In this document: piece by piece, positions 1 through 8,044 of the stretch
Position numbering within the stretch: the stretch's first letter is position 1
Layout: each line of letters starts with the position of its first letter
Origin: Nostocales cyanobacterium
GTDB taxonomy: Bacteria; Cyanobacteriota; Cyanobacteriia; Cyanobacteriales; Nostocaceae
DNA: 35,091 nt
NCBI GenBank assembly: GCA_004292695.1
Contig: RDXV01000034.1
Coordinates: forward strand, 1-35,091
Direction: 5' to 3'
Notes under the pieces: model-generated
The model's database searches: none
The model's input: the letters and a program-made list of their open reading frames with translations, nothing else
Told to the model about the DNA's origin: nothing
Program-made: the position numbers and the translations under genes

Positions 1-695
1 GTTACAACGTCACCGTATTACCCCTAGATCAAAATTCTAGCGCCGATGATATCAAATCTGTAGATGTCATAGTCGGTGGAGGCGCACAGGATCGGCAACA
101 AGAAATAGTCATGCGTGACTTACAAGGTGCAAAAGCCGACGCAATGCGGGATAAAATTGAAAATGGTACACCGGGAGTTTTTACCTGTGGTTCTCCCCAA
201 CTGCTAGGAAACTACTACGAACCAGGTTTTGGACAAAGAATAGAAGGGTTAGGAATTTTAGACTTAGTATCAATTCATCCTGGAGAAAACACTCAACGCT
301 GTATAGGTAACTTAGTCATAGAAGTTACAGCTTCCCGGTTAGCGGAGGAATTAACAGCCATGATCGGTACAAAACCTTACCTAGTCGGCTTTGAAAATCA
401 CGGAGGGCGCACCAAATTAGGCACAGTAGAAGCCTTGGGAAAAGTTGTCTATGGCTTAGGTAACAACGGTGAAGACGGTACAGAAGGAGCATTTTACCGC
501 AACGCGATCGCCACCTATTCACACGGTCCGTTATTACCAAAAAATCCTTTTGTCGCTGACTGGTTAATTCAAACAGCTTTAAGATTGAAATACCAACAAG
601 AAATCACCCTCACCCCCTTAAACGATACCCTAGCTACCCAAGGCAGAGAAGCCATGTTTAAAAAATTGAAAGTATTGGTAACAGGTAATGGGTAA
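1..695 (+). CDS. gatD: Lipid II isoglutaminyl synthase, glutamine amidotransferase subunit GatD (5' end missing)
   Basis: The reading frame is open from base 3, so the gene begins before the window. GatD is a class I (CobB/CobQ-like) glutaminase. Together with MurT it amidates the D-glutamate of the lipid II stem peptide in the cytoplasm. Visible features are the GGGAQD stretch after the first strand, the nucleophile loop FTCGSPQLLG (Cys codon at 186-188), a Gly/Asn-rich segment and the catalytic His in YSHGPLLPKNP (codon 522-524). Many family members have CGGYQ where this one has CGSPQ. murT would be expected just upstream, outside the window. The C-terminus ends inside a short imperfect repeat (681-716). 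The call rests on motif recognition of a nearly complete domain. Confidence 0.85.
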   Translation, partial: YNVTVLPLDQNSSADDIKSVDVIVGGGAQDRQQEIVMRDLQGAKADAMRDKIENGTPGVFTCGSPQLLGNYYEPGFGQRIEGLGILDLVSIHPGENTQRCIGNLVIEVTASRLAEELTAMIGTKPYLVGFENHGGRTKLGTVEALGKVVYGLGNNGEDGTEGAFYRNAIATYSHGPLLPKNPFVADWLIQTALRLKYQQEITLTPLNDTLATQGREAMFKKLKVLVTGNG

Positions 696-716
696 TTGGT
701 AATGGGTAATTGGTAA
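681..716. repeat. Short tandem repeat, 14-bp unit
   Basis: The unit GGTAATGGGTAATT occurs about two and a half times in tandem. The first copy supplies the last codons and stop of the upstream gatD frame. Such GGTAATTGG-type short tandem repeats are common between genes in filamentous cyanobacteria. No function can be read from it. Confidence 0.6.
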
Positions 717-720
717 AACC

Positions 721-1443
721 CTACTTATTACCACTTTGACTTTGTAACAAAGGACGCACCACCAAATAACCAGCACTAAAACCAGAAATCATAATCAACA
801 CAATAGTAAACAGCAACCACCAACCACTTAAACCCTTAGCTTCCGACTCCGTAGAAATATAATAACTAACACCCTGTTCCTCAATATACACAGTTTCCGA
901 AGAAGGAAAATTCATATCCATCACAGGTACAGACACAGTTTTATGTTTAGTTTTCTGCTGTGGTTGGGAATTGGGTTTACTGGGTTGAGGTTTTGGTTTT
1001 GACTGCTTAACGGATTTTTTAGGTTTATTACTGGTTTTATTATTTACTGTATTACTCTGTGGTTTAACTGAGGGAGGAGAAGCAGGAGAAGGAGAAGACG
1101 AACTAATGTAGCTTGCCTCAATATTTTCCCCTGGCTTTGGTTGATATTTAGGTATATTTTTTATCTTCTCTTTAGTTCTACCATGAGCTTGAGAATCACT
1201 TGCAGAAGACTCTAATTGTCTTTGTAATTCCAAGCAAGACTCAACAACCTGGTTAAATTCCCGACGCAAATTTTGATTTTCCTGCGCCAACTTCTGATTT
1301 TGCCCTGTAACCACATCTAGCCGAGCCTGTACAGCTTTTAACTCCGCCACCAACTCCCTGTACACATACATGGGTACAGAAGGCGAATAGCTAGGATTAG
1401 GTGGCTTATTCTGAGTATTTGCCGTAGTAGTTCTCATTTGCAT
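721..1443 (-). CDS. Membrane-anchored coiled-coil protein of unknown function
   Basis: I do not recognise a family. The 240-residue product starts with a polar segment, followed by a Gln/Glu/Leu-rich heptad region at about residues 30-78 that should form a coiled coil (LVAELKAVQARL, then QNQKLAQENQNLRREF). A long Pro/Ser/Lys linker of low complexity runs from about 80 to 170. A hydrophobic helix near the C-terminus (WWLLFTIVLIMISGFSAGYL) is followed by a short tail. No N-terminal signal peptide is seen, so a tail-anchored arrangement with the coiled coil in the cytoplasm is the simplest reading. Start choice: Met codons lie at positions 1 and 3; either is possible. It is divergent from the VWA gene at 1760 with 316 bp between them. 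A structural or scaffold role is possible but not shown. Confidence 0.7.
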   Translation of the reverse strand: MQMRTTTANTQNKPPNPSYSPSVPMYVYRELVAELKAVQARLDVVTGQNQKLAQENQNLRREFNQVVESCLELQRQLESSASDSQAHGRTKEKIKNIPKYQPKPGENIEASYISSSSPSPASPPSVKPQSNTVNNKTSNKPKKSVKQSKPKPQPSKPNSQPQQKTKHKTVSVPVMDMNFPSSETVYIEEQGVSYYISTESEAKGLSGWWLLFTIVLIMISGFSAGYLVVRPLLQSQSGNK

Positions 1444-1588
1444 TTTGGTATAAAAAATATGTTTTTAGATTAACAAAATATACTATCAGAGTAAATTAAT
1501 CCCGGAGATTAGCATTTAGAATAATACATAAACTACCTAACAGCACACAAATAATCATAAATTTACAGAATTTAGAATCTTCCCATCC

Positions 1589-1617
1589 TTGACATTTTTT
1601 TAGTATTCATGTACTAT
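1589..1617 (+). promoter_or_regulatory. Sigma-70 type promoter for the VWA gene
   Basis: TTGACA at 1589-1594 and TACTAT at 1612-1617 are separated by exactly 17 bp, a near-consensus housekeeping promoter. Transcription would start near 1624 and leave an untranslated leader of about 135 nt before the ATG at 1760. It is the only clear signal in the 316-bp divergent gap (1444-1759). I saw no riboswitch or small gene there. Confidence 0.65.
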
Positions 1618-1759
1618 ATATTTGCAAAGGAAATTAAAGCTTTTCTCAGGATTGATCTTTAGAACATAATCTTTACAACATATTACAACTTCACCATCTG
1701 CCAGTATAAATTAGTTTATCCTGGTTAATATTCCTTGTAAAAATACCACAGGCAAAATT

Positions 1760-4237
1760 ATGACAAGTCAAAAAACAAAGTTTGCTGTTTATAATCTCGC
1801 AGGTAAGGAAAAAGCATTTTATTTAACTGAAAAAGTCAAGGTAGAAATTAAACCGGATGCTATTCCTAAAAAAATGGTAGCCCATAGCATCATCATCATA
1901 GATCGTTCAGGTTCAATGTATTATGATCTCGAATCATTAAAAGAGACATTAATCAAACTTTTGACATTAGATGAATATAGCAATTCAGAATTAGTAGTCA
2001 GTCTGATTTCCTACTCATCAAAAGGTGACGTTACCTGTCATTTTCGGCGTGTTCCGATCCAGGAAATGATGAAACCAGAATCATCATATATTGCTGAAAT
2101 CAAATCAATTCATGTTACAGGAGCAACCTGTATTTCTCAATCTTTAAAATTAGCCCAAGAATTAATTACAGATGGAGAATTAACAGCAATTACCTTACAC
2201 AGTGATGGCTATGCTAATGATAGTAGTTTTAACTCTGAATCCAAAGCATTAGAAGCAATTTGTAATGAACTAAAAACCAGGGAAGTTTTTGTTAACACCA
2301 TTGCCTATTCTCCCTATTCAGATTTTAAATTCTTAGCGAAAATTGCTAATTCTGTATCTGGTTCTTGTTTACAAGCTGGCAACATCAAAGAAGTATATGA
2401 TGCCCTTTATCACACAGGAAATGTATTAAAAGAAGCCACAGGAGTAGTAATTGAAGAAACCCTAGCCAGTGACTACAGTTATCAAATCTTATTTTCACCC
2501 ACAGCCAAAAAAATTAACGGTACAAATCAAACTTTAAAAGTTTTTGGCTTAAAACCAGAAGACGAAATTTACATCTACAAATATAAACAAATCAGCAAAG
2601 AAACTTATGAACAATTAACAGATATTCCCATTGCCCAAAAGGACACATCAGTTTATTTATTTGCCAAAGCAAATTTAGCAGATGGAAATATCAACACTGC
2701 CAAATATGCACTTGCTAGTACATTTAACGCCACCTTAACAGCAAGACACGGCAAAGCCTTAACAAATGAACAAATAGCAGACTTTACCAAAGACTTAGAA
2801 ATTGCCATCTTTTACCCACACGTTCTAGCCGAACATGAAATTTTAGATCATGTCAAAGTTAACAATAAAATTTCAGTTTTGGCATTAATTGACATCTTAT
2901 CAGAACATCGGCAACATATCATTATTAACCTCAAACATCTGCAAGCAACCTATCAAAGAAAAGGAATAAAAAGAGTCAATGGTAAGCGAGGAGAAAACGG
3001 GGAATTAATCAAACCTTGGTTAGAAATAGAATATCTTGAACCAGGTGATTATGTGCAGATGGGAACTTTTGATATTAACCGTAATACAGCTACAATTAAT
3101 ATGTTATTGCGGCGCAAAGTGCAACTTGTCACCGCAGAAGATAAAACCCCCATTACCGAAGTTGCCGGAGTATTATTAAATGATTTAATGACCTTTAATA
3201 ATTACACCATAGTCAGTGATGGAGAAATTAACGTCAAAAATTTAAAGATCAAAATTAGCAGTAAAAAAGCCTTTGCAGCATTAGAAGGGGTAGGAGTAAT
3301 AGAAGGAGGAGAATTTGATTTTCAGAAAGAATATACTTTAGAATTAGCAGACTTACCCCTAGTGAGTTTTACCGGAAATTATAGCAGCGTAGAGGGTTTA
3401 TTTAATCAATTGGCAGAAATTAAGACCTTATCAAGTATTTTATCTGCCCATTTAAAAGAAGAATCTGATGTATTTATTCCTGAACAAATAGAGGAATTAA
3501 AGAAACATTATCTTTCCAAAAGTTTGTATCTAAACTTTCCCACCACCAACGAATATACAGACTTAAAAGTAGCCTTAGCGAATGGTACAGTTGACTCCAG
3601 AGTCAGTTACAAAATTGATATTGGGGGAACAGAAATTCTCAACTTGAGTAAATTAGCTTCTGCTAACTCATTTTTAGATAAAAGATATGAAGTTTACGAC
3701 ACAGAAACCGGAGAAATATTCAAAAAACCCACCTTTGCACTAGGGTTAAATGAAAACATCGCCTTTCGTCCTAAAGGTTTATCAGCAAGAAGTAAAGTTA
3801 CTAAAGCAGATGAATTAATGAAAGCTGTTTTTGATGATTTTCTCGGTTTAGAAAATACTGGAAAAATTGCCGAAATTCTCAACTTAGTAGGTGCAGGAAG
3901 TTTAGCGATATTACTACAAGCAAAACACAATGGTACACCTGTAGATAAACAGGAAATAATTAACGCCATGACAACAGCAAAAGAGAAGTTAGAGAATTAC
4001 ACAGAAAACATTTATCGAGAGAAAATTTCCCCCTTAGTATTTTACATTGGTGCAACAGGTTTATTACCAGATGATATGAACGCCCAAGGAATGACAGCAG
4101 ATGAATTGAGTAGTAAATATCCGCATTTGCAGTTTGGTAAAGATGAACAGGAAGGAACATTTTTTATCTTTGGTGAAACTGTAATTAGTGTGTATGCAGA
4201 AACTGAATATTACAGTAAAACACCAGTTCAAGTTTAG
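1760..4237 (+). CDS. Large von Willebrand factor A (VWA) domain protein
   Basis: The 825-residue protein has a VWA domain at about residues 40-230. The metal-ion-dependent adhesion site is complete: D48-x-S50-x-S52 in DRSGSM, Thr123 in the VTGAT loop and Asp149 in HSDG. There is no signal peptide or membrane helix, so a cytoplasmic protein that binds partners through a divalent cation is likely. The region after about 240 has beta-rich segments (about 225-300) and a long mixed part with no motif I recognise. Cyanobacterial VWA proteins of this kind are often annotated only by the VWA domain, and some sit with tellurite/stress or MoxR modules, which are not present here. It is a single gene with its own promoter at 1589-1617. 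The 3' side is closed by the repeat element at 4245-4415. Confidence 0.85.
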   Translation: MTSQKTKFAVYNLAGKEKAFYLTEKVKVEIKPDAIPKKMVAHSIIIIDRSGSMYYDLESLKETLIKLLTLDEYSNSELVVSLISYSSKGDVTCHFRRVPIQEMMKPESSYIAEIKSIHVTGATCISQSLKLAQELITDGELTAITLHSDGYANDSSFNSESKALEAICNELKTREVFVNTIAYSPYSDFKFLAKIANSVSGSCLQAGNIKEVYDALYHTGNVLKEATGVVIEETLASDYSYQILFSPTAKKINGTNQTLKVFGLKPEDEIYIYKYKQISKETYEQLTDIPIAQKDTSVYLFAKANLADGNINTAKYALASTFNATLTARHGKALTNEQIADFTKDLEIAIFYPHVLAEHEILDHVKVNNKISVLALIDILSEHRQHIIINLKHLQATYQRKGIKRVNGKRGENGELIKPWLEIEYLEPGDYVQMGTFDINRNTATINMLLRRKVQLVTAEDKTPITEVAGVLLNDLMTFNNYTIVSDGEINVKNLKIKISSKKAFAALEGVGVIEGGEFDFQKEYTLELADLPLVSFTGNYSSVEGLFNQLAEIKTLSSILSAHLKEESDVFIPEQIEELKKHYLSKSLYLNFPTTNEYTDLKVALANGTVDSRVSYKIDIGGTEILNLSKLASANSFLDKRYEVYDTETGEIFKKPTFALGLNENIAFRPKGLSARSKVTKADELMKAVFDDFLGLENTGKIAEILNLVGAGSLAILLQAKHNGTPVDKQEIINAMTTAKEKLENYTENIYREKISPLVFYIGATGLLPDDMNAQGMTADELSSKYPHLQFGKDEQEGTFFIFGETVISVYAETEYYSKTPVQV

Positions 4238-4244
4238 GTAAAAT

Positions 4245-4415
4245 AGATCCCCCCAACCCCCCTTAATAAGGGGGGCTAAATCCTTTAAAGTTCCCTTTTT
4301 GAAGGGTTAAATTCTTCAAAGTTCCCTTTTTGAAGGGTTAAATTTTTCAAAGTTCCCTTTTTGAAGGGTTAAATTCTTCAAGGTCCCCCTTTTTAAGGGG
4401 GATTTAGGGGGATCT
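4245..4415. repeat. Palindromic MITE-like element with four 31-bp tandem repeats
   Basis: The element is bounded by AGATCCCCC at 4245 and its complement GGGGGATCT ending at 4415. Inside are two C/G-rich hairpins (CCCCCCTTAATAAGGGGGG and CCCCCTTTTTAAGGGGG) and a tandem array with an exact 31-bp period: the TTCCC or TCCCC core recurs at 4291, 4322, 4353 and 4384. Each unit carries a small inverted repeat, CCCTTTTTGAAGGG. This is the cyanobacterial AGATCCCCCTAAATCCCCC-type dispersed repeat. Transcribed, it would give a row of stem-loops after the VWA gene. There is no transposase. Confidence 0.8.
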
Positions 4416-4453
4416 GACATGATATAATTTACTACTAGAATTAGGATTTAGAA

Positions 4454-4743
4454 ATGAAGACACGTCCAGGAATTTTATTACTGACTTTAGTTATCCCTGG
4501 TGTTTCAGTTGTCTTAATATCACTGTATTTTTGTACCCTAGATTTCTCTGCACTTACCAAAGCTGAAAATTATCTAGAACAAATAAGTAAAGATGAAAAA
4601 ATTAACGAAAGAAACTTACAATTTGCTTATAATAGAGCCTTAGCTCATCGGATTAATGTTGTTGCAGATGGGAATTGGGGATTGGTGGTGTAATTACAGC
4701 AATAGATATTCATGGCATAATAACATTAAAAGAAAAAGAATAA
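4454..4743 (+). pseudogene. Small two-helix membrane protein, probably frameshifted (open frame 4454-4693)
   Basis: The open frame gives 79 residues: an N-terminal membrane helix (about residues 6-27, LLLTLVIPGVSVVLISLYF), then a soluble stretch with ALTKAENYLEQI and LAHRINVVADGNWG. It stops at 4691-4693. In the next frame, from 4681 to the stop at 4741-4743, twenty codons read as a second hydrophobic segment (IGGVITAIDIHGIITL). One extra G in the G4 run at 4677-4680 would join the two. Start: AGGA at 4443-4446 lies 7 bp before the ATG. I infer an original protein of about 96 residues with a helix at each end; the break may be real or a sequencing error. Function unknown. Confidence 0.5.
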
Positions 4744-4830
4744 ACCCTCATTCCTCTGCGTTCTCTGTGCCTCTGTGGTTCGTTCCTCCATAACTTCCAA
4801 AAATACAAACATATCATCTTAAATCAACAT

Positions 4831-4856
4831 AAAAAAAGCGGACAAAAAGCCCGCAG
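4831..4856 (-). terminator. Rho-independent terminator after trmFO
   Basis: Read on the minus strand, a 6-bp stem (GCGGGC with GTCCGC, one G-U pair) closes a T5 loop and is followed by seven T residues. It sits 25 bp after the trmFO stop codon. The plus-strand sequence just before it (4753-4790) is a CTCTGCGTTCTCTGTGCC-type dispersed repeat. Confidence 0.75.
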
Positions 4857-4880
4857 CAAATAACATTTATCCCAGATCAT

Positions 4881-6200
4881 TTAATCATAAAAACTAGACT
4901 TCCAACTTGCCAAATCTGCCAAAGAACGATCTCGATAACGTCCATATTTTTCCGGTTTACTCTTAATTTTCACACCCAAATCTGGAACAATACCAAAATT
5001 AGGCGGCATAGGTTGAAAATGTTTAGGAGCAGCAGAACTGATAAACTCAAATAATGCCCCCATCATCGTAGTATTAGGTAATATTAAAGGTTCTTTACCT
5101 AAAGCAACTCTCGCCGCATTTGTTCCCGCTAACCAACCACCCGCAGAAGCAGCGGTATAACCTTCAGTACCTATTAATTGCCCCGCAGCTAACAAAGTGT
5201 GACGCTGTTTAAATTGCAGAGTTGGTAACATTAACTGGGGTGCATTTAAAAAAGTATTGCGGTGCATCACTCCCAGTCTGACAAACTCTGCATTTTCCAA
5301 ACCGGGTATCATTTTAAACACTCGTTTTTGTTCACCCCAACGCAGATTTGTTTGAAAACCGACCATGTTCCAAAGTTGGCCGGCTTTATCTTCCTGTCTT
5401 AATTGCACCACTGCATAGTTGCGTTCTCCGGTTCTATGATCAGATAAACCTACTGGTTTGAGGGGTCCATATCTCATGGTATCTTCCCCTCTTTGTGCCA
5501 TTTCTTCAATTGGTAAACAGGCTTCAAAAAATTTCGCAGTTTCCCTTTCAAAGTCTTTTAATTCTGTTTGTTCTGCTTGACAAAGAGCTTCTCGAAATTG
5601 TAAATATTGCTCTTTATTCATGGGACAATTGAGATAAGCTGCTTCACCTTTATCATAACGAGAAGCCATAAAAGCGATATCTTTATTAATAGAATCACCG
5701 ATAATTATAGGGCTGGCAGCATCAAAAAAGTTGAGATATTCTAAACTTGTAAATCGTTGTAAATCGGCGGATAAATCGGGACTGGTTAATGGTCCAGAAG
5801 CTAAAACTACAATACCTTCAGGAATTGCTGTAACTTCACCACGACGGAAATCAATTAGAGGATGATTTGCCAATGTTTGGGTTAAGTCTTCACCAAAAAC
5901 TCCCCGATCAACTGCTAAAGCACCACCTGCGGGTACTGCGTGTTCATCGGCTTTAGAAATAATAATAGAACCGAGACGACGGAGTTCTTCATGTAATAAA
6001 CCAGCCGCGCGATCGCTGGCCATTGCCCCAAAGGAATTACTACATACTAATTCGGCTAAATTTTCGCTATGATGGGCAGGGCTAAAGCGTTTAGGGCGCA
6101 TTTCATGGAGAATAACCGGTATACCAGCTTGGGCTATTTGCCATGCTGCTTCTGTTCCTGCGAGTCCGCCACCTATTACTTGTATTGGTTCTTGTGTCAT
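4881..6200 (-). CDS. trmFO: Methylenetetrahydrofolate-tRNA (uracil-54-C5) methyltransferase TrmFO
   Basis: The FAD enzyme makes 5-methyluridine at position 54 of the tRNA T-loop, using 5,10-methylenetetrahydrofolate as carbon donor. The protein is 439 residues, the usual family length. It starts with the dinucleotide-binding motif [13 protein letters not shown] (residues 8-20). Cys53 in LVCSNSFGA matches the conserved TrmFO cysteine. Later family blocks include [28 protein letters not shown] and [20 protein letters not shown]. The start at 6200 gives the correct N-terminus directly before the FAD motif, though no clear Shine-Dalgarno is seen. It stands alone on the minus strand with its own terminator. 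Confidence 0.97.
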   Translation of the reverse strand: MTQEPIQVIGGGLAGTEAAWQIAQAGIPVILHEMRPKRFSPAHHSENLAELVCSNSFGAMASDRAAGLLHEELRRLGSIIISKADEHAVPAGGALAVDRGVFGEDLTQTLANHPLIDFRRGEVTAIPEGIVVLASGPLTSPDLSADLQRFTSLEYLNFFDAASPIIIGDSINKDIAFMASRYDKGEAAYLNCPMNKEQYLQFREALCQAEQTELKDFERETAKFFEACLPIEEMAQRGEDTMRYGPLKPVGLSDHRTGERNYAVVQLRQEDKAGQLWNMVGFQTNLRWGEQKRVFKMIPGLENAEFVRLGVMHRNTFLNAPQLMLPTLQFKQRHTLLAAGQLIGTEGYTAASAGGWLAGTNAARVALGKEPLILPNTTMMGALFEFISSAAPKHFQPMPPNFGIVPDLGVKIKSKPEKYGRYRDRSLADLASWKSSFYD

Positions 6201-6288
6201 AGTTTTTTATAGTATCATTTCATCAATTGATCATAGTCTTCATATATTATAGTATTTGCTGTTGTTAAACAATAGAATTAACAAGTTT

Positions 6289-6487
6289 ATGTTTTTACCA
6301 GAAGTTGCAAAATTGCAAAATAGAATTATTTTGGCGGATAATCTATCTGTTCTTAAACAAATAGAGGATGAAACTTTTGATTTAATTATTACTTCTCCTC
6401 CTTAACTATTTGGGAATTGAAATTAATCCTGATTATGTTAACTTAGCTAATGAACGCCTAGAAGAAGAAAATTGGTTTATATTTTAG
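6289..6487 (+). pseudogene. Relic of a DNA methyltransferase (N6-adenine/N4-cytosine type), internally deleted
   Basis: From the ATG at 6289 the frame reads ILADNLSVLKQIEDETFDLI and then ITSPP, the region leading to catalytic motif IV of amino-methyltransferases, and stops at 6403-6405. Two bases further on, in another frame (6407-6487), comes YLGIEINPDYVNLANERLEE, the typical C-terminal end (motif I/FxGxE block) of the same family. The middle of the enzyme, normally several hundred bases, is missing, and the join leaves a frameshift. This cannot encode an active enzyme. The rest of the gap from 6488 to 6568 shows nothing recognisable. No restriction enzyme gene is next to it. Confidence 0.8.
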
Positions 6488-6568
6488 GGCGATTATTTAT
6501 ATTTACTGTGTGAATTTCAGGAAAAATGCTGCTGAAGTAGATCATATTCATTGTTTCATATTCTCAGG

Positions 6569-6744
6569 ACTTACTCATTATTACTTACTTGCCTTACACT
6601 CTTTTCATAATTGAGTTATTTAAGATTTCCGTAAATATCAGGTTATCTCAAAATCAAAAACACGGTAAATTGATTTGAGTTAAATCAAACCCATTATGTA
6701 CTTGAATTTGTTCAACAACTCTCTCTAACCATAAGAATTATCTC
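6569..6744 (+). promoter_or_regulatory. Array leader, copy 1 (repeated upstream region with two dyads)
   Basis: This stretch is repeated before every A gene of the array. The core (6625-6705) holds TTTCCGTAAATATCAGG, then the perfect dyad TTGATTT-gagtt-AAATCAA at 6670-6688, then ATTATGTACTTGAA. The upstream flank from 6569 is shared base for base in register with copy 3 (10252 onward). TTGATT could be a -35 element with a weak -10 in ATTATGTA about 17-19 bp downstream, and the dyad would overlap it as an operator. The promoter reading is inference; the conservation is directly visible. Confidence 0.55.
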
Positions 6745-6867
6745 ATGGGTAAATTCTTGGCAACAGTTTTAGCCATGATCTTGGGATTTATTGGCACAAT
6801 GGTATTCAGCCATATACCAATAACTGTGATGGCTAATGAAGACTAACAAATTGAGAGATCAGTTAAT
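6745..6867 (+). pseudogene. Severed signal-peptide start of the first A gene (nonsense codon at 6844)
   Basis: The ATG at 6745 opens a signal peptide almost identical to those of the A genes at 9510 and 12485 (MGKFLATVLAMILGFIG, then ITVMANED). It stops at TAA 6844-6846. The paralogue at 12485 has CAA at this place, so a single C-to-T change at 6844 explains the stop. The same frame stays open afterwards and enters the 6868 coding region without any indel, so this is a point nonsense mutation rather than unrelated sequence. Confidence 0.85.
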
Positions 6868-7995
6868 ATGGCATCTAAAAAATCAAAGAAAAGCAAAAAC
6901 ATAAAAGAAAATAGCATAGTGATGCAAATTGAAGCACCTATGCAAATGGGTAAAGGAATACTAGACTTTGTGGCAATCAGTCTTCCTGAAAAAAAGCCTG
7001 GAATTGTGCATCCTTTGGAATTGGGGGTTAGTTTTACTAATAAGACATCATTGTTTTTGTTTTTCAAAGATTTAGTCCCACAACTTGTAGCACCAGATGG
7101 GCAAATACTTAAACGAAAAGAACCTGACAATAAAGGAAATAGTTGGAAATTAATAACACCAGGACTACCTGTAGGTATTGTATTAAAAGGAAAAATTTCT
7201 TGGCATGATACGTCACTTCAACTTGAAATTCCTACTTATTCGTATCATTCAGAATCTCCACCTATCGCAACTGAAAATTCTTGGAAGTTTGATGATCTTC
7301 GTCCTGGAATATACAAACTTAAATTTATTTGCGATATTCTAGTTAGGGATAATTCATTTTGTAATTCACAAATAAACCTACTGTCTGAATCTGAAGAAAT
7401 TGTCACGCACAAATTGGAAACTAACTCCCTAAATCTACACTTGTTTGAACCGTTAGAAGTTAATAATCATGCTGTTAAAATTGATAATATACAGTTTAAA
7501 ACAATTTTATCAAAAAAAGTTTTAACTATCCCAAAACAAAAAAAAGAAACTAGACCACCCCTAAATTTTGCAGGAATTAGCATTACCAACAATACACTAA
7601 ATCCCATAAACTTTAGTTTCTATATTACTGTAATTCCAGAAATTATAGGGACAGATGGTCAAATACTTTTTAGAAGCTATTTTAGTGACTGGTCAAGACA
7701 AGCTGAAAACTCAGATTTTGTTTTGGCTATGCCTGGAGAAAATATAATTTTTTTTCCATCATCTGCCTTGCAGTGGCAGCACGATGACCATGTTCAACTA
7801 TCATTTAGTGCTGAAGATGGGGGAGTCTATACTTTTGAGCTTACCGGGTCAGGCACTTATAAAATTCAGCTTAATTATGTCAATACTATTAAGATAGTTA
7901 ATGTATACAATCAAGAAGCAAAGGAGTGGAAGAAAATAGAAAATATTTGGACAGGAATGGTAACTACACCTTTTGTAGATTTTAAATTAATGTAA
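6868..7995 (+). CDS. Array protein A1, two tandem beta-sandwich-like domains; signal peptide cut off
   Basis: The 375-residue open frame holds two copies of the A domain, which occurs once in the other A proteins. Copy 1 spans about residues 10-190 (ELGVSFTNKTSLFLFF, LRPGIYKLKF). Copy 2 spans about 195-375 (VKIDNIQFKTIL, ISITNNTLNPINFSFYI, MPGENIIFF, YKIQLNY, IWTGMVTTPFVDF). The NxT turn, the PGE motif, the PG/GxYKI strand and the terminal WTG-x-x-TPF motif suggest an Ig-like beta sandwich; I do not recognise a named family. Met 6868 aligns with the internal VNM of intact paralogues and is the first Met after the stop at 6844. The product would therefore stay in the cytoplasm, or the gene is dead. 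The B1 gene follows 49 bp downstream. Confidence 0.6.
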   Translation: MASKKSKKSKNIKENSIVMQIEAPMQMGKGILDFVAISLPEKKPGIVHPLELGVSFTNKTSLFLFFKDLVPQLVAPDGQILKRKEPDNKGNSWKLITPGLPVGIVLKGKISWHDTSLQLEIPTYSYHSESPPIATENSWKFDDLRPGIYKLKFICDILVRDNSFCNSQINLLSESEEIVTHKLETNSLNLHLFEPLEVNNHAVKIDNIQFKTILSKKVLTIPKQKKETRPPLNFAGISITNNTLNPINFSFYITVIPEIIGTDGQILFRSYFSDWSRQAENSDFVLAMPGENIIFFPSSALQWQHDDHVQLSFSAEDGGVYTFELTGSGTYKIQLNYVNTIKIVNVYNQEAKEWKKIENIWTGMVTTPFVDFKLM

Positions 7996-8044
7996 CAAAA
8001 AATTGAGAATTCTACATTAAATTTCGCATATAAATAAGTAAAAA

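Noticed and set aside
3694-4160. Two minus-strand open frames of 91 and 66 codons
   Set aside because: They are fully antisense to the VWA gene, without ribosome sites or recognisable products.
4284-4407. Direct repeats of about 31 bp that could suggest a small CRISPR array
   Set aside because: The repeats are directly adjacent with no unique spacers, and they are themselves palindromic parts of a dispersed element. No cas gene is near.
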